Shown here piece after piece: positions 1 through 8,784 of a DNA stretch of 64,000 nucleotides. Position 1 is the stretch's first letter, and every line of letters starts with the position of its first letter. The notes under the pieces are model-generated. The model searched no databases and was not told the DNA's origin. It saw only the letters and a list, made by a program, of their open reading frames with translations. The DNA is from Kiritimatiellia bacterium (GTDB taxonomy: Bacteria > Verrucomicrobiota > Kiritimatiellia > UBA8416 > YA12-FULL-48-11): NCBI GenBank assembly GCA_028716365.1, contig JAQUPZ010000002.1, positions 1-64,000 on the forward strand, given 5' to 3'. The position numbers were made by a program, and so were the translations under genes.

Positions 1-1262
1 TCAGGAAGTGACATAAGTTGATCACGTACAAAGGCTATAGAACGCTGGATTTCAGACCACCTGACAAACGCCCTGGCGAAAACATCACCCGTACTCCATG
101 TTGAAACTGGAATATGAGAAAAACGGAAAATACCATATGGAAAGTCCTGCCTGACATCAATTGTTTCGCCACAGGCCCTTGCTGCAACTCCTACTAATCC
201 GATCTTCCGGCAGATTTCAGGCGTTATCTGTCCGATACCTTCAAAACGCATTTGAACAGATGGAGTATTCCATAAAAGATTCACAGCCGACTCGGCATCT
301 TTCCGTACGGCATCCAACTTTTTCAGTAATTCCTCAACACATTTACCATCAACATCAAATCCTACACCGCCAGGTTTTATAAGTCCCCGGCTGAAACGGT
401 TACCACATAGTGATGCAGTCATATTGAGCACATCACCGCGAATACGGCCGCAATAGGATGACGTGGGAAGAAATCCTATATCACCTGCAAGTGCGCCGAG
501 ATCACCAATATGGTTCGCTATCCGCTCCAGTTCCTGGGCAATTCCTCTTATAACTTGAGCACGGGCAGGAACATTACATTTTGTGAGCGATTCCACTATA
601 CGACAATATGCTTGCGCATGACCAACCGTTGTATCGCCAGCCAAGGTTTCAACATAATGAATTGTTCTCTTATCGGGACCGCCTGCCAGAGCACGTTCAA
701 TACCCCTGTGCTGATATCCAAGCGAGATTTCAAGGTGATAAACTACCTCTCCATGACATTGAAAGCGAAAATGGCCAGGCTCAATAATACCTGCATGAAC
801 AGGCCCGACCGCAACCTCATGGATCTCTTCACCTGCCATTTTGAAAAAATCAATTACTCCACACCTTCCATGCCCGGGAACCAAACCAAACAAATCCTTA
901 ACAGAATTACCTGATGGAGGGAATCGGACGGGTTTCAACCATGGATGTCCGTCAGGTTGTATACCGCACTGCTCGGCAATTTCTCGCTCGAAAAGATGTG
1001 CTTGTTCACAGTCCGGCGTCAGCGCAGGATATTTACCTTCAACCACAGAAGAGAGCAAATACAAGGACGACGTTTCCTTTTGTGCCAGAACAGCATAAAG
1101 CGAAACTGAACCGCGAGATAAAGGACGTCCGAATAACGCTGAAATCCGCGCTCCTTCATTCACCAAATCAAGAATAGTTTTCCGAAACTCCCCGATCGCC
1201 ACATTCGGTATATCGGACAAACACGCAGTACTTCCATTGGGAACGTCAAGAACGCGTTTCAC
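1..1262 (-). CDS. Ehr/hydrogenase-4-like large subunit (HyfG/NuoCD-like), 3' end cut by window
   Basis: This is the large catalytic-type subunit of a membrane-bound hydrogenase-4/complex I-like oxidoreductase. It starts at a GTG overlapping the TGA of the HyfF-like gene by four bases and stays open for 420 codons to the window edge. The first 150 residues resemble a NuoC/HycE N-terminal domain. Then comes the NuoD/HycE core, with a conserved stretch containing GPVHAG, IEPGHFRF and YQHRGIE. Where true [NiFe] hydrogenases carry the first CxxC ligand pair (CGICxxxH), this protein reads G209-D-T-T-V-G-H215: the cysteines are absent and the histidine is kept. That is the hallmark of energy-converting hydrogenase-related (Ehr) complexes, which probably do not bind Ni-Fe. 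The C-terminal ligand region lies outside the window. Family assignment is firm; the substrate is unknown. Confidence 0.85.
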   Translation of the reverse strand, partial: MKRVLDVPNGSTACLSDIPNVAIGEFRKTILDLVNEGARISALFGRPLSRGSVSLYAVLAQKETSSLYLLSSVVEGKYPALTPDCEQAHLFEREIAEQCGIQPDGHPWLKPVRFPPSGNSVKDLFGLVPGHGRCGVIDFFKMAGEEIHEVAVGPVHAGIIEPGHFRFQCHGEVVYHLEISLGYQHRGIERALAGGPDKRTIHYVETLAGDTTVGHAQAYCRIVESLTKCNVPARAQVIRGIAQELERIANHIGDLGALAGDIGFLPTSSYCGRIRGDVLNMTASLCGNRFSRGLIKPGGVGFDVDGKCVEELLKKLDAVRKDAESAVNLLWNTPSVQMRFEGIGQITPEICRKIGLVGVAARACGETIDVRQDFPYGIFRFSHIPVSTWSTGDVFARAFVRWSEIQRSIAFVRDQLMSLP

Positions 1263-2755
1263 GACAAACCTCCCACGATAACAGCCGCGCGGATAATGAA
1301 CTTTGCAAGTGGCTGCGGCATCCATAAGCCAAGCACCAGCAGGATAGCAAGTGGCACAAAAACCAGTACAGCATCCAAGATGGAAAATTTCTTAACTACT
1401 GGTATTGTATTTCCATCGTTCTCAGATTTCCAAGCCATGGAAATTGCATGACTGAGGGCACCAATAAAAACAACTGCAGCGCCCACAAGAAAAGCGGCTG
1501 CTGTCCAGTATTGTGCAGAGTCCACGGCAGCCTTTAACATCATGAATTCGCTCATGAAAATCGCAAAAGGCGCAATCCCAATTAGAGCCAGAATACCACA
1601 TATCAGGCCAGTGCCAAAGATCGGCACATTGCGAAGTATACCAGTTATTTTATGCATGTCATGAGTTCCATATACCTGCCCAACCCTACCCGCACAACAA
1701 AATGAAAGGGCTTTACAGATCGAATGATTGAACACATGAAATAACGCCGCGAATACGCCAAGTCCTCCAAGTCCTACTCCAACAGAAATAATCCCGATGT
1801 GTTCCACGCTGTGATACGCAAGCATGCGTTTGACATCATGTTGTCCAAGAATAAAAACAGCCGCGACAAGAATGGAAAGAAGTCCAAAAACAACAAGAAT
1901 TCCCCGTCCCCATCCCGTGTTACCTGAAGAAGCCTCTACAATAGGAAGGAACCTGATGATACAATACAATGCCGCGTTAAGGAGAAAACCGGAAAAAATG
2001 GCTGATACCGGTCCCGGTGCCTGACTGTGTGCATCAGGAAGCCAGTTATGCATTGGGGCCAGGCCGGCCTTCGTGCCATATCCCACAACAATGAATATGA
2101 AGGCCGCCTTGACCATGACAGGATTCAAACTGGAAACAGAAGCCATCATGTTTGTCCAAAGAAGCGCATCCGTGGAATTAATTCCTGCAGACCCGGTTGA
2201 AGCCGCCGCCAGCAGTATTCCTGTAAACGCTGCAGCAACGCCAACAGAACACATCATCAGATATTTCCACATGGCTTCGAGCGCGCCAGGCGTCATGTGT
2301 ATGCAAATCAGAAAAGCCGTAAGGAGTGTTGTTGATTCAATTCCAACCCACATGATGCCGAGGTTATTGGAGACCAGGACAAGCATCATCGCGCCCATTG
2401 CTCCGAACCAGAGGCTCCCATACCGCCTGGCGGTTTTTAAAGTGAATTCCTCACGGTCTATCTCTTCCCGGAAATAACCCACAGCAAAAAAAGCACTTAT
2501 CACGAAAACCGTCATCATCACCGCAGCGTGATATGCAGACAGGGCGTCAAGCATCAACCAGTTACCTGCGGCCAATATCATGCCGTTGCGGAAAACCATC
2601 ACCACCGCCACAAAAACAAGGGCTGAAACCAGAACAACGCCGACAACACAAAACCGCAGAATAACAAGCGCGGATTTCAGCAACTGACACACACCCGCAG
2701 AAAGAACGGGCAGAGCGAAAAGAAGCGGAAGTAATAAACCGGCATTTATCTGCAT
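1259..2755 (-). CDS. Hydrogenase-4 HyfF-like / NuoL-M-N-like proton-pumping membrane subunit
   Basis: This 498-residue polytopic protein belongs to the antiporter-like NuoL/M/N (proton_antipo_M) family. It keeps the family signatures around residues 225-245 (GTKAGLAPMHNWLPDAHSQA) and the later HDVKRMLAYHSVEHIGII stretch, with the lysines and histidines used for proton translocation. Length and order match HyfF. It starts at an ATG preceded by AAAGGA, one base after the HyfE-like stop, and its TGA overlaps the GTG of the large subunit. It should sit in the cytoplasmic membrane and couple electron transfer by the soluble arm to ion movement. Confidence 0.88.
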   Translation of the reverse strand: MQINAGLLLPLLFALPVLSAGVCQLLKSALVILRFCVVGVVLVSALVFVAVVMVFRNGMILAAGNWLMLDALSAYHAAVMMTVFVISAFFAVGYFREEIDREEFTLKTARRYGSLWFGAMGAMMLVLVSNNLGIMWVGIESTTLLTAFLICIHMTPGALEAMWKYLMMCSVGVAAAFTGILLAAASTGSAGINSTDALLWTNMMASVSSLNPVMVKAAFIFIVVGYGTKAGLAPMHNWLPDAHSQAPGPVSAIFSGFLLNAALYCIIRFLPIVEASSGNTGWGRGILVVFGLLSILVAAVFILGQHDVKRMLAYHSVEHIGIISVGVGLGGLGVFAALFHVFNHSICKALSFCCAGRVGQVYGTHDMHKITGILRNVPIFGTGLICGILALIGIAPFAIFMSEFMMLKAAVDSAQYWTAAAFLVGAAVVFIGALSHAISMAWKSENDGNTIPVVKKFSILDAVLVFVPLAILLVLGLWMPQPLAKFIIRAAVIVGGLS

Positions 2756-2756
2756 G

Positions 2757-3401
2757 TTATCCTTTTAAAGTATTCAGCTGGTCCGAATCAATATGGTCAA
2801 ATTCCCTGTTAATCCTGTATATTGCTATTCCCATTACAAAAACCGCCATAAACATATCCATGAGTACTCCAAGTTCAACCAGAAGTGGAACGTCCCGGAC
2901 TATCGCCAAACCAAAAGAATAAATCCCATTCTCCATAACCAGATAACCGATAACCTGGTTAACAGCAGTTTTTCTTGCCACAATCATGAAAAGACCTGTC
3001 ATCATCATGGAGAAGGCAACTGGAATGACGAGTCTCGAACTTGCTGCAACTGAGAAGCTCAACCTTGAATCCAACCAGAAAGAAGCCACCAGGGACAAGA
3101 CTCCGAAGAAAATTGATGCAGTATAACCGATATAAGGCTTTATTTCTTTAATTGTATTGGATTCCCTCAATGTTTGCGAAAGCAAATACGGAAAAACGAA
3201 TCCCTTCATACCGGCAATAACCAGTGCTATGGTAGCTATCCGATAAGTTATTCCTGATCCACTGGCTACAATAGGAAGGAATCCGACCATAAGGCCCTGG
3301 AACGCTCCTATCTTGATACAATTACTCAGGCGTGAAGAACTCAAAAGAAGAAAGCCTGCTATAATAAGAAGAACTAATATTGAATCCATGAGTAAGGTCA
3401 T
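2757..3401 (-). CDS. Hydrogenase-4 HyfE-like membrane subunit (NuoK-like)
   Basis: This 214-residue protein is almost entirely hydrophobic, with about seven predicted membrane spans, and ends in a short charged tail. Size, hydropathy and its place between the HyfC-like and HyfF-like genes match HyfE, whose C-terminal half is NuoK-like. The segment around residues 150-175 (YLVMENGIYSFGL) is the conserved NuoK/HyfE helix with its membrane-embedded glutamate. The ATG overlaps the stop of the HyfC-like gene in an ATGA junction, indicating translational coupling. It is a structural ion-channel subunit of the membrane arm. Confidence 0.82.
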   Translation of the reverse strand: MTLLMDSILVLLIIAGFLLLSSSRLSNCIKIGAFQGLMVGFLPIVASGSGITYRIATIALVIAGMKGFVFPYLLSQTLRESNTIKEIKPYIGYTASIFFGVLSLVASFWLDSRLSFSVAASSRLVIPVAFSMMMTGLFMIVARKTAVNQVIGYLVMENGIYSFGLAIVRDVPLLVELGVLMDMFMAVFVMGIAIYRINREFDHIDSDQLNTLKG

Positions 3402-4315
3402 TTCACAAACCTCAAAACAAGAATTAACGCCAAGACGGCCATTGATCCCGCTCCGATAAGAAATTGCGGAACTTTAAGCAGACTTAGACGCGCCATCATC
3501 GATTCAACTATGCCGACGATTACAGCGAGGAGAAACATTCCACCGGCGAAAACTGCCAGCCCGACTGCACCGGTAAGTCCAGCGGCACAAACGAATATAT
3601 TCACAATTAAAGCACCCAGGACCCAGAGTTTCAGAGATGCTGCATAAAGAACAATTCCCAGATCAGGACCGGAATAATCGAGGATCATAACTTCGTGTAT
3701 CATGGTCAGTTCCAAGTGCGTGTTGGGATCATCAACAGGTATTCGCGAATTTTCCGCCAGAAAAACAATAAAAATTGCAATGGCAACAAGCGCGATTGCC
3801 GGTCCTGCGCCCATCCAGTCAGATCCCGAAAGACCACCGAACATACCTGACAGGGAGAAAGAACCTGCAAGTTTTGAGAGCGCTATCAGCCCGAGAAGAA
3901 GCGCAGGCTCCGCCAGTGTCGAAAAATGAACTTCTCTGCTGGCGCCCATTCCCTCGAAACTGGAACCAGTATCAAGCGCTGCCACAACCGTAAAAAAACG
4001 CATTAGTCCGAAACAATATGCAAAAAAAATTAAATCGCCTCTGAAAGTAAACAGAGATGAACCCGCGACAGGTACAAGTGTCATGGCAATAATAACCGCT
4101 GCGAGTCCAATTACAGGGGCCATTCGAAATATCCATGTTGTAGTCCGGCTGTATACGGCATCTTTCTTCAGAAGTTTCCAGATATCAAAATACGCTTGGA
4201 GCAGAGGAGAACCATCCCGTCCGGCAAAAAAAGCTTTTGTCCGGTTGATCACACCAAGAAGAAACGGAGCCATGATTAGTCCAAGCGGCACTGCCATGTA
4301 ACGGCTTATATCCAT
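3398..4315 (-). CDS. Hydrogenase-4 HyfC-like / NuoH-like membrane subunit
   Basis: This 305-residue membrane protein is of the NuoH/HyfC/EchB family, which links the membrane arm to the peripheral arm. Recognisable parts are the N-terminal GVINRTKAFFAGRDGSPLLQ-type loop, the following DIWKLLKKD segment, and the later cytoplasmic loop with FLAENSRIPVDDPNTHLELT, the best-conserved signature of the family with its acidic residues. It lies four bases after the HyfB-like stop and overlaps the HyfE-like start. Length is normal for HyfC. Confidence 0.9.
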   Translation of the reverse strand: MDISRYMAVPLGLIMAPFLLGVINRTKAFFAGRDGSPLLQAYFDIWKLLKKDAVYSRTTTWIFRMAPVIGLAAVIIAMTLVPVAGSSLFTFRGDLIFFAYCFGLMRFFTVVAALDTGSSFEGMGASREVHFSTLAEPALLLGLIALSKLAGSFSLSGMFGGLSGSDWMGAGPAIALVAIAIFIVFLAENSRIPVDDPNTHLELTMIHEVMILDYSGPDLGIVLYAASLKLWVLGALIVNIFVCAAGLTGAVGLAVFAGGMFLLAVIVGIVESMMARLSLLKVPQFLIGAGSMAVLALILVLRFVK

Positions 4316-4319
4316 TTTT

Positions 4320-6314
4320 TCATCTCAACTTCCAAACAAACAACACCACAAGAGCCAGTACTACATACATGATATAAAGATTGAGCCGTCCATGCTGGAT
4401 TTGCCTAAATTTAGACAGCCACGATCCCATTGCATTAAATGTCGGCTTGTATACCTGTTCGCGATAAAAATCATTTGTCTCACTGGAAAAAGATGCTGAT
4501 TTCGGGAAAAGGCCATCTGGTGCAGAAATACGCCGTGTCGTACGAAGGAACGTCTGAAACAGGCGGGTTATAGGCTGGGCAAAAGATGATGCTGTATACT
4601 GCATTTTTGCAGTCGGCGCAAGATAACCGCAATCCCAGGTAACAGCATTAGCCTGATGTTTTCGCGACATCAAGCGGCTTCTTAGATAAACAAAGAGGAC
4701 AATTACAACGATCAGTGCAAGAGCGAAAAATGTCACGTTCAGCAAAATACTTTTATAAGAATGAAAGAAGTCGTCACCAGTGCCTCCAATTACTGTTTTT
4801 GTCAATAGGCCTGTAACACCTGGCATTACATCGAATATAATCGAGCCCCATAATCCCATTAGAACACACGCCGTCATAAGAACCAACATGGGTATTTTCA
4901 TTGCCATGTTCACCTCATGAGCATGATCACAGTGTTGACTTCTGGATTCTCCAAGAAAAATGATACCAAATGCCTTGGTAAAACATGCTATTGCCAGACC
5001 TCCGATCAAGGCAAGAGAAGCGACTGTTATTATGCCGCCCACTGCCGGGCCTTCTGTCATATAATCCTGCAAGACACCTTCAAACGAACCAACGTAGATC
5101 ATGAATTCACTTATAAAACCATTAAGAGGCGGCAACCCGCATATTGCCACAGAACCAACAAGGAAAGCCGTTGCGGTATACGGCATCTTCTTCATAAGAC
5201 CGCCAAGATGATCTATCTCCCTCGAACCGGTGGAATACAAAACCGCACCTGCACTGAGGAAAAGTAGACTTTTAAACACTGCGTGATTTACAACATGCAA
5301 AAGTCCGCCGGCAAATCCCAGGAAAGCCATCCCGGGATTGTCATAACTGACACCAAGAAGTCCGATCCCCAAACCCAAGGCAATTATTCCAATGTTCTCG
5401 ACGCTGTGATAAGCAAGCAAGCGCTTGAAATCATGCTGAGCAAGCGCGAAAAGAACTCCACAAATACCCGAAACAACTCCAATAATCACAAGAATCCAAC
5501 CCCACCAGGGAGGTGGCATTTCAAGAAAAGTCAGAATACGGACAAGCCCGTAGATTCCTGTCTTGATCATTACGCCGCTCATTACGGCAGAGACATGCGA
5601 TGGGGCTGCAGGATGTGCTTCAGGTAACCATATATGAAAAGGCATAAATCCCGCCTTTGTTCCGAAGCCAATAATCGCAAACAGAAATACCACACACGCA
5701 ACAGTTCCTGTTCCATCCACTAAATGAAAACTGGCAAAATCGAGAGAGCCACCCTTTCGTCCCAGCAAAAGGAACATGACGAACAAGAAAGCAGTACCAA
5801 TATGGGTCGCAATGAAATATGTCCAGCCTGCTCTGCGAACAGCCGCTTTCTCATGCTCAAACACAACAAGAAAAAAGGAAGAAAGCGACATGATTTCCCA
5901 TGCAAGTAAGAATAAAACAGCATTCCGGGCCAAAACCACCATCAGCATACTCGCTACCAGCAAATTAAAAAAGAACCAGTGTATGCCGATATTCTTCGTA
6001 TCTTCATAGTGACGGAGATAGCCTGATCCGAATATTGCTGACAAAGAAGAAATAAAAAGGATGGCAATAGAAAACAATGCAGACAACGGATCCATTTCAA
6101 TACTGAATGAACCAAATGGTATTTGCCATGAGATACAAAGCGATTCACTGATTCCCCGTATAATAGAAATGATCGCAGGAATAATCCCCGCGCAGCATCC
6201 GAGAACTACCGAAACAGGACCTGCAATACGTAGGATTTTTATGTGCTTTGCCAGAAAAAGGGATAAAAAAGCACCTAGAAGCAGAAACCCAAAGGCCGCT
6301 AAAACCAGATTCAC
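4320..6314 (-). CDS. Hydrogenase-4 HyfB-like / NuoL-like proton-pumping subunit
   Basis: This 664-residue polytopic protein is the large antiporter-like subunit of the complex. The family core is clear: GFGTKAGFMPFHIWLPEAHP, then QHDFKRLLAYHSVENIGII, then HVVNHAVFKSLLFLSAG. A long C-terminal part with a cytoplasmic loop and a final membrane helix is as expected for HyfB. It follows the HTH-EIIA gene by two bases and is the first structural gene of the operon. With the HyfF-like protein the complex has two NuoL/M-type pumping modules. Confidence 0.9.
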   Translation of the reverse strand: MNLVLAAFGFLLLGAFLSLFLAKHIKILRIAGPVSVVLGCCAGIIPAIISIIRGISESLCISWQIPFGSFSIEMDPLSALFSIAILFISSLSAIFGSGYLRHYEDTKNIGIHWFFFNLLVASMLMVVLARNAVLFLLAWEIMSLSSFFLVVFEHEKAAVRRAGWTYFIATHIGTAFLFVMFLLLGRKGGSLDFASFHLVDGTGTVACVVFLFAIIGFGTKAGFMPFHIWLPEAHPAAPSHVSAVMSGVMIKTGIYGLVRILTFLEMPPPWWGWILVIIGVVSGICGVLFALAQHDFKRLLAYHSVENIGIIALGLGIGLLGVSYDNPGMAFLGFAGGLLHVVNHAVFKSLLFLSAGAVLYSTGSREIDHLGGLMKKMPYTATAFLVGSVAICGLPPLNGFISEFMIYVGSFEGVLQDYMTEGPAVGGIITVASLALIGGLAIACFTKAFGIIFLGESRSQHCDHAHEVNMAMKIPMLVLMTACVLMGLWGSIIFDVMPGVTGLLTKTVIGGTGDDFFHSYKSILLNVTFFALALIVVIVLFVYLRSRLMSRKHQANAVTWDCGYLAPTAKMQYTASSFAQPITRLFQTFLRTTRRISAPDGLFPKSASFSSETNDFYREQVYKPTFNAMGSWLSKFRQIQHGRLNLYIMYVVLALVVLFVWKLR

Positions 6315-6316
6315 TG

Positions 6317-7021
6317 TCAGACCTCTCCTTCGGCTGGTTTTATTTTATGCGGCACAACATTGTCTATTTCATGAGCCGTTTTAAGGATTTCTTCCCTTGA
6401 ACCTTGTTTTGCGATTACTGATGCAAAAACCGGATATCGCAAAGCAAATGCCAGTTTTGAAAGAAGATTCAAATGTGCTGATATCGTGGGACTTACCATT
6501 GTAAAAAGAGTATTAACCGGTTTCCCGTCAAGCGCATCAAAATCAACAGGAGTTTCAAGAAAGCACAGCGTTATCATTGGTCGCGGAATATGCATCACAA
6601 TCGGATTCCTGACGTGCGGTATCGCAATACCATTTCCAAATCCAGTGGAACCCAGGGATTCACGAGCCAGCAATACCCGAAGAAGAAACGGTTTATCGAC
6701 TTCTTCAGGCAACGGCATAATATCAATCGCGGATTTTAGAACCGAATTTTTATCCGAACCTTCTATGCGATAATGAATGCCACCCGACCTCAAAGCATCT
6801 TCCAGCCCTGGAATAGGTAGTTTACCATTCTTTGGTTCACTGAATATCTCAGCAGAAACATTAACCCGTTGAGAGGTTGCCCATTCAAGTATCTCGGCAC
6901 GGTTGAATCGATACTGTTCATTGACTTTAAAAGCTGGCAATTTACTGTCCTTGATCCATCGATAGATGGTTTTCTCAGAAACATTCAAAAGACCAGCCGT
7001 ATCTCTTACACCAATTTCCAT
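6317..7021 (-). CDS. Helix-turn-helix / PTS EIIA (PtsN-like) fusion protein
   Basis: This 234-residue protein has two domains. Residues 1-50 form an excisionase/MerR-type helix-turn-helix of the class VRDTAGLLNVSEKTIYRWIK followed by a beta-wing. Residues 85-230 form a fructose/nitrogen-type PTS EIIA domain with GIAIPH136, whose histidine is the expected phospho-acceptor. I chose the ATG at 7021 because the HTH begins there and GAGAGAG and AAAGG precede it; a GTG at 7075 would add 18 residues of no obvious domain. It is the first gene of the Ehr operon, two bases before the HyfB-like gene. The likely role is a transcriptional or allosteric regulator reporting on phospho-relay or metabolic state; the phospho-donor is not in the window. 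Confidence 0.82.
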   Translation of the reverse strand: MEIGVRDTAGLLNVSEKTIYRWIKDSKLPAFKVNEQYRFNRAEILEWATSQRVNVSAEIFSEPKNGKLPIPGLEDALRSGGIHYRIEGSDKNSVLKSAIDIMPLPEEVDKPFLLRVLLARESLGSTGFGNGIAIPHVRNPIVMHIPRPMITLCFLETPVDFDALDGKPVNTLFTMVSPTISAHLNLLSKLAFALRYPVFASVIAKQGSREEILKTAHEIDNVVPHKIKPAEGEV

Positions 7022-7135
7022 AACCTTTACTCTCTCAGCATGGACAACTAAGGTCAATATATTTCCCATATCCACAATTGTCTAGAATAAATATCGCAGA
7101 TTCAGGTAACTAATCCATTTAAAAAATAGCGAGCA

Positions 7136-7150
7136 GTGTCATAATGACAC
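7136..7150. promoter_or_regulatory. Perfect inverted repeat, candidate enhancer-binding-protein site
   Basis: GTGTCA-TAA-TGACAC is a perfect 6+3+6 inverted repeat in the divergent intergenic region. It lies about 120 bases upstream of the sigma-54-type promoter at 7268-7284, the distance at which NtrC-family activators usually bind. A half-site-like TGTCAC recurs at 7187-7192. That the response regulator at 12592-13944 binds here is inference. Confidence 0.35.
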
Positions 7151-7267
7151 AAATACAAAAAATTGCTTTATTGAAACGAGCTATATTGTCACATATTTCA
7201 AAACACCCATAATCTTTATCCGTTGGCCCCGAACATATTACAACTACATGACCATATATATCACCTT

Positions 7268-7284
7268 CTGGTACGACTTGTGCT
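7268..7284 (+). promoter_or_regulatory. Candidate sigma-54 (-24/-12) promoter of the sHSP operon
   Basis: CTGGTACGACTTGTGCT matches the -24/-12 consensus (YTGGCACG-N4-TTGCW). The GG (7270-7271) and GC (7282-7283) have the required spacing of ten bases between them. Transcription would start near 7295, leaving a leader of about 36 bases with AAGGAGGTGAG before the first sHSP start at 7331. An NtrC-family sigma-54 activator is encoded at the other end of the same cluster, which supports the call. Confidence 0.6.
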
Positions 7285-7330
7285 AAATATAAAGCCGGGA
7301 AAATGAACAAAATTAAGGAGGTGAGTAAGA

Positions 7331-7768
7331 ATGTATATTTCAACAATACCGATTAACCGGTTAATATTCGATGACTTGCTTAACTGGCACAATGAGTTCA
7401 ACAGGTACTTCGAGGATATCAGACCTGTCTGGCAAACACAAAAATATCCAGCCATGAAAACATGGGCGTCAGAAGATGGTATAATCGTTGATATCGAACT
7501 GCCGGGTATTGATATTCAAAAAGTGAACTTGTCAGTTTCCAACGACGAACTTACCGTCTCAGGGAGCCGCGACATCGAACAACCGGCCAAAGATGGTTCC
7601 TACCACATGCAGGAAAGGACAAGCGGAGATTTCAGCAGAATTCTGACGCTCCCATTCACGGCAGATACAAACAAAATCGAGGCGAAATACAAGAACGGGA
7701 TATTACGCGTCCGGCTGGTACGCGCTGAAGAGGATAAACCAAAAAAAATACAAATTGAAACAACATAA
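7331..7768 (+). CDS. Small heat-shock protein (HSP20/alpha-crystallin), first of cluster
   Basis: This 145-residue cytoplasmic sHSP has a short N-terminal arm (1-45) and an alpha-crystallin domain (about 46-130) with the conserved IELPGID start and KNGILRVRL end. It finishes with a C-terminal I-x-I anchoring motif (IQI) used for oligomer assembly. sHSPs bind unfolding proteins without ATP and hold them for refolding or degradation. A very strong AAGGAGGTGAG ribosome site precedes the ATG. It is the promoter-proximal gene of a run of four same-strand sHSPs, 31 bases before the next. Confidence 0.93.
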   Translation: MYISTIPINRLIFDDLLNWHNEFNRYFEDIRPVWQTQKYPAMKTWASEDGIIVDIELPGIDIQKVNLSVSNDELTVSGSRDIEQPAKDGSYHMQERTSGDFSRILTLPFTADTNKIEAKYKNGILRVRLVRAEEDKPKKIQIETT

Positions 7769-7799
7769 TACCGATTATTGAAGAAGGAGGTGTATTGTA

Positions 7800-8201
7800 A
7801 TGACTAAAGAAGCAGAACTTACCAATAGGAATAACCTAACATCGACAGGTCAAGAGCCGCGTACGAGCCGTATCACCTGCCTTCCAGATGTCAATATATT
7901 TACCAAATCTGACGAAACAATTCTAGAGGCAGATATGCCGGGCGTGAATGAATCCTCTGTAGAGGTTATGCTGGATAACGATATACTCACTGTAAAAGGG
8001 ACTCAGATCATTGATGTGCCAGATGGATTTATACCTGTACGCGGAGAGTTCGCCCCAACAGAATTCACGCGCAGGTTCGAGGTCTCTCATGACATTGACA
8101 GGAACAGGATAACTGCAAATGTAAGAAATGGGGTTCTACGCGTTGTACTTCCGAAAGGAGAGCACGCTAAACCAAAGAAGATCGCAATTAGTACAAATTA
8201 G
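7800..8201 (+). CDS. Small heat-shock protein (HSP20), second of cluster
   Basis: This 133-residue sHSP has an alpha-crystallin domain at about residues 27-120 (EADMPGVNESSVEV at its start, RNGVLRVVLPKGE at its end) and a C-terminal IAI anchoring motif. The N-terminal arm is short and polar. A GAAGGAGGTG ribosome site lies before the ATG, and the gene is followed 24 bases later by the third sHSP. It differs strongly from its neighbours in sequence, so this is not a fresh tandem duplication. It may form mixed oligomers with the flanking sHSPs. Confidence 0.92.
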   Translation: MTKEAELTNRNNLTSTGQEPRTSRITCLPDVNIFTKSDETILEADMPGVNESSVEVMLDNDILTVKGTQIIDVPDGFIPVRGEFAPTEFTRRFEVSHDIDRNRITANVRNGVLRVVLPKGEHAKPKKIAISTN

Positions 8202-8225
8202 TTTTCAAAAGAAAGGAGGCATATT

Positions 8226-8732
8226 ATGTCCATAAAAGATCTGATAATCAGAAAAAACAGAAACGAAACACCTGCAAGGCGTTTTGAAGACAACAGTTTG
8301 TTTTCCTTCCAGCGCGACATGAATAACCTGTTTGATAACTTTTTCAGAGGATTCGAGCTCGCGCCATTTGAAGGACTGAAAGGACCGGCTGTTGCCTCAT
8401 TCAACCCGAATATAAATGTTTCAGAAACAGAAAAGGAGGTTCATATTTCAGCAGAACTTCCAGGAATGGATGAAAAAGATATTTCTGTTGAAGTAGATAA
8501 GGATACCCTGACCATAAAGGGCGAAAAAAAAGAGGAGCACGAGGAGAAAGGGAAAAACTGGCATAGAGTCGAACAGTCTTATGGAAGTTTTCACAGGACT
8601 ATCCTTCTGCCGGCAAAAGTCGACATCAACAAAGCCAAAGCAAAATTCAAGAAAGGTATTCTTTCCGTAACCATCCAGAAGACGGAAGATGAACAGAAAA
8701 AGAAAAAAGCGGTTGAGATAACAACAGAATAA
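8226..8732 (+). CDS. Small heat-shock protein (HSP20, class-A type), third of cluster
   Basis: This 168-residue sHSP is the most canonical of the set. An N-terminal arm with FQRDMNNLFDNFFRGFE is followed by an alpha-crystallin domain (about 58-155) with ISAELPGMDEKDISVEV, a GSFHRTILLP strand and KKGILSVTI, then a lysine-rich tail ending in VEI. The arm and domain resemble widespread bacterial Hsp20 proteins of the Hsp16.5/IbpA-like superfamily. AAAGGAGG precedes the ATG. It is followed by a 115-base gap containing a strong hairpin. Confidence 0.94.
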   Translation: MSIKDLIIRKNRNETPARRFEDNSLFSFQRDMNNLFDNFFRGFELAPFEGLKGPAVASFNPNINVSETEKEVHISAELPGMDEKDISVEVDKDTLTIKGEKKEEHEEKGKNWHRVEQSYGSFHRTILLPAKVDINKAKAKFKKGILSVTIQKTEDEQKKKKAVEITTE

Positions 8733-8784
8733 TCACAATGCAAAGCGTCCATATAAAGGGACAAGTTAAGAAATATTAATACAA

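Noticed and set aside
161..1177. Four plus-strand frames of 73 to 134 codons
   Set aside because: They lie antisense to the continuous, highly conserved large-subunit gene on the minus strand and show no protein-like features.
7022..7330. CIRCE element, ROSE or fourU RNA thermometer upstream of the sHSPs
   Set aside because: No TTAGCACTC-N9-GAGTGCTAA or anti-Shine-Dalgarno pairing is visible; the sigma-54 promoter is the better supported control.
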